Assembly: GCA_030672345.1 (NCBI GenBank)
Contig: DAOVGO010000044.1
Span: 1-6,636 of the forward strand
Origin: Methanosarcinales archaeon
GTDB taxonomy: Archaea > Halobacteriota > Methanosarcinia > Methanosarcinales > Methanogasteraceae
DNA length: 6,636 bases
Reading direction: 5' to 3'
A program made the translations under genes and the position numbers. The stretch's first letter is position 1, and every line of letters starts with the position of its first letter. Positions 4,858 through 6,636 of the stretch are shown here, one piece after another. The notes beneath the pieces were generated by a model, which worked only from the letters and a program-made list of their open reading frames with translations, was not told the DNA's origin and searched no databases.

Positions 4858-6363
4858 TCAGTTCCGCCTCCGCAGCAGATACGCTATAGCCATAAGCCCG
4901 CCGAGTGCCGGTACAATCCCGAAACCGGGCGTGGATGCGGTTGGTTCGTCTGCACCTTCGCCGGCTCCGGTCCCTGTTCCTGCCTTCGCGTTGAAATCAG
5001 CGAGATTCAGGCTCTCGCCCGGTTTTGTTGCGCTGATCAGGTTTCCTGATGCGTCCTTCTCGACATCGTATCCGAGCGCCTCAAAGTCGATGACGTGGTC
5101 TTCGTGACAGTCCTTGCAGGTCAACGCTTCGTCCTTTGGCGAGACCCCGTGGAAGAGCCCCATGTACCGTTTGGCGTTCACATACTGAATCGGGTCATAT
5201 ATCTTGCCGGTCGCCTCAAAGAGTGCCTGAGTCATGTTGTCGGTCTTCTTAACAGTCATGACCGTGAATGGCAGCATGTATGTACCGTCCCACGGCTGTC
5301 TGCCAAGATGCAGTCTTGCCGCATAAATCTTTGACGCAGGATTATCGATTCCACCGACTGGCTTTGCCATCATCACGAATCCGTCGCTATCTGGCACAGC
5401 CGGGTCTGCGATGTCCAGTATCTCGGACCATCTGTTCCACCAAACATGAATCGGTGCAGGGTTGCTCTCACGCACGAGCGTCTCGTGATACATATCCCCC
5501 GCACCAAGATGCCGGTTCCCCCAGTCACGGGAGATCTCAACGGTATGCACCTTGCCATACGATGTGACGTGGCAGGCTGTGCAGTAGATCCTGTCCGTGT
5601 GTTGGTTGTACATCGAACCCTCGTAATGCGGTTCACTGCCGTGACAGCTCTTATCGGCGCAAGTGACCAGGAAATCGGTATCATCGACCCGCATGTCCAT
5701 ACCTCTGCCTGACACATGGTGGTCTACGAAGACGTGACAGTCCTGGCAGGTCATGCCAGCGCTCATGTGGACATCGAGGTCTCGTGAGACCTCATCTGCA
5801 CTCATCGCAAGCTCGAGATCGCCCCGCTTGTTGTTGTCGCCGCCGCCCGCTGTTGCATGGCAGCGCAGGCACATCTCACGCGTGGGTAGCCCGACATCGC
5901 GGGCTGCTGCGGTCGCATCGATCGACGGATCAGGACCTGTCGAAGTCTTCTTGTAATTCGGTGCGTGGCAGATCAAGCAGTCGATCTTCTCGACCGAAAA
6001 ATCGTTCTCGTGTAAGCCATAGCCTGCATGGCAGTTGCCACAGAGGGCTTCATTCGATTCAGCGCCCACGCAGAACTCATTCACACCCACAAGTTTACCG
6101 GTCGCCTCGCCTTCCTTTCCGACGACGTGTTCCGCCTCGCCCATCCACGTGTTGTGGATCGAGGTTACGAAGCCCTCACCTTCCTCCTGGTGACACGCAA
6201 GACAGGTCTCAGCACCGGTGTATTCATCGATGCCGGCATGTGTCCCTTCAGCCGCAGATGCGGTTGACGCAATTAGCAGACAGAAAAGCAGAACAACTGG
6301 AAACCTCACCGCTGCGATATGACGCAGGGAGGGGGTGGTCGCATTTTGTGTATTTATTGTCAA
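4858..6363 (-). CDS. Octahaem c-type cytochrome, tetrathionate-reductase (OTR) family, PGF-CTERM anchored
   Basis: A 501-residue secreted multihaem cytochrome. Haem motifs: C54LACH, C108GNCH, C129LICH, C165LRCH, C206QDCH, C235ADKSCH (CX4CH), C261TACH and C416KDCH, eight in all. The stretches DCLICHAPNYKK and CLRCHATAGGGDNNKRGDL resemble octahaem tetrathionate reductase (TIGR04315-type) proteins. These reduce tetrathionate, nitrite or hydroxylamine in vitro, but their cell role is open, so substrate is not predicted. A signal peptide (FPVVLLFCLLIASTASA, 21-37) leads, and a Gly/Thr/Glu-rich spacer (460-476) precedes STPGFG, a membrane helix and RRRN. That is a PGF-CTERM signal, processed by archaeosortase and lipid-anchored at the outer face of the membrane. 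It may move electrons at the cell surface. The start is TTG 6361-6363, but its GGAGG site lies only 2 bases away; GTG 6307-6309 is an alternative that still leaves a signal peptide. Confidence 0.9.
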   Translation of the reverse strand: MTINTQNATTPSLRHIAAVRFPVVLLFCLLIASTASAAEGTHAGIDEYTGAETCLACHQEEGEGFVTSIHNTWMGEAEHVVGKEGEATGKLVGVNEFCVGAESNEALCGNCHAGYGLHENDFSVEKIDCLICHAPNYKKTSTGPDPSIDATAAARDVGLPTREMCLRCHATAGGGDNNKRGDLELAMSADEVSRDLDVHMSAGMTCQDCHVFVDHHVSGRGMDMRVDDTDFLVTCADKSCHGSEPHYEGSMYNQHTDRIYCTACHVTSYGKVHTVEISRDWGNRHLGAGDMYHETLVRESNPAPIHVWWNRWSEILDIADPAVPDSDGFVMMAKPVGGIDNPASKIYAARLHLGRQPWDGTYMLPFTVMTVKKTDNMTQALFEATGKIYDPIQYVNAKRYMGLFHGVSPKDEALTCKDCHEDHVIDFEALGYDVEKDASGNLISATKPGESLNLADFNAKAGTGTGAGEGADEPTASTPGFGIVPALGGLMAIAYLLRRRN

Positions 6364-6365
6364 TT

Positions 6366-6370
6366 CCTCC
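6366..6370 (-). promoter_or_regulatory. Strong but oddly spaced ribosome binding site of the cytochrome gene
   Basis: AAGGAGG on the minus strand includes GGAGG at 6366-6370, ending 2 bases before the TTG at 6363. The match to the anti-Shine-Dalgarno is excellent but the gap is unusually short. No better in-frame start lies within 5-10 bases downstream. Confidence 0.45.
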
Positions 6371-6384
6371 TTCTGTATATCTGT

Positions 6385-6416
6385 GTAGACATTACGATTT
6401 TAGTAATCATATCTAC
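6385..6416. promoter_or_regulatory. Imperfect inverted repeat upstream of the cytochrome gene
   Basis: GTAGA-C-ATTAC (6385-6395) pairs with GTAAT-CATA-TCTAC (6403-6416): two 5-base arms on each side split by an uneven internal loop, with a 7-base loop between. It lies in the AT-rich 107-base gap between the cupin stop and the cytochrome start. TATA-like GTGTATAACG and GTTTATCG on the minus strand lie just upstream, so the repeat would fall in the leader or at the promoter. It could be an operator or an RNA hairpin; neither is shown. Confidence 0.3.
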
Positions 6417-6470
6417 GTTATACACAATGCTGTTACGATAAACTATTTTAATCTTTGGCGAGATTCGCGG

Positions 6471-6636
6471 TCACAGCACCCGCGTCTTCTCCTTTGGTCT
6501 TGGCGTCTTCACGACAAGGAAACGAAACACCGACTCGCTTTCATTAAGCAGACGGTGCGGAACTCGGGAAGGACTCTCGATGAGCTGATCTGCCACAACC
6601 TCCTCTCGCTCGCCGCCAATCTCGACGACACCGCGT
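6471..6636 (-). CDS. Cupin-domain protein, C-terminal part (5' end beyond the window)
   Basis: The minus-strand frame from the right edge to TGA 6471-6473 gives 54 residues, RGVVEIGGEREEVVADQLIE followed by SPSRVPHRLLNESESVFRFL and VVKTPRPKEKTRVL. This is the second half of a single-domain cupin (cupin_2 type): the strand with EIGGE, the PxxVPH motif with its metal-binding His (VPHRL), then the closing strand FRFLVVKTPRP. Small cupins are beta barrels that bind a metal or ligand; many are isomerases, dioxygenases or sensors, and the substrate cannot be told here. It precedes the octahaem cytochrome by 107 bases on the same strand, and its tail is also present as a remnant at 4178-4264 next to a cytochrome remnant, so the pair has stayed linked. 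Confidence 0.75.
   Translation of the reverse strand, partial: RGVVEIGGEREEVVADQLIESPSRVPHRLLNESESVFRFLVVKTPRPKEKTRVL

Noticed and set aside
6442..6560. Plus-strand reading HSTRVFSFGLGVF shared by 4180 and 6472 regions, first taken for a duplicated plus-strand gene
   Set aside because: The minus-strand frame gives a clear cupin C-terminus ending at the same place in both copies; the plus reading has stops and no start.

Overview
The window reads as archaeal DNA. The supporting signs are TATA-type boxes about 25 bases upstream of several starts, GAGGTG/AGGTG ribosome binding sites, the archaeal form of S-adenosylhomocysteine hydrolase, a short VIT1/CCC1-like membrane protein, an archaeal RelB/RelE-type pair, and a multihaem cytochrome ending in a PGF-CTERM (archaeosortase) anchor. 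An octahaem cytochrome c fixed to the cell surface suggests a cytochrome-rich euryarchaeote, such as a relative of the Methanosarcinales, of anaerobic methane or alkane oxidisers, or of Archaeoglobi. The lineage is inference; no marker gene in the window settles it.

Almost everything is on the minus strand, so transcription runs right to left. Left block (1-1736): a possible gene start running off the left edge, ahcY (S-adenosyl/S-inosylhomocysteine hydrolase), and a lone DUF433 antitoxin-like gene; the last two each have a plausible promoter. Second block (1903-3763): an apparent operon of a small DUF1599 (MazG-like) protein, a VIT1/CCC1-family membrane protein overlapping it by 4 bases (ATGA), and a HAD-superfamily phosphatase. 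The HAD gene also has a well-placed TATA box that would give a leaderless transcript.

Middle block (about 3764-4318) has no intact gene. It holds decayed ends of two genes: a cupin C-terminus, followed directly by a multihaem cytochrome C-terminus. The same two genes, in the same order and strand, stand intact to the right: a cupin gene entering from the right edge (6471-6636) followed by an octahaem cytochrome (4858-6363). The locus was therefore apparently duplicated in tandem, and the left copy then lost about 1.4 kb and gained frameshifts. A plus-strand RelB/RelE-type toxin-antitoxin module (4319-4779) sits between the two copies. Its toxin frame has no ATG/GTG/TTG at the expected start; an ATA stands there instead.

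The best leads are the duplicated cupin-octahaem cytochrome locus, the surface-anchored cytochrome of the octahaem tetrathionate reductase type, and the toxin with the lost start codon. All family names are recognised by eye; no database search was possible.
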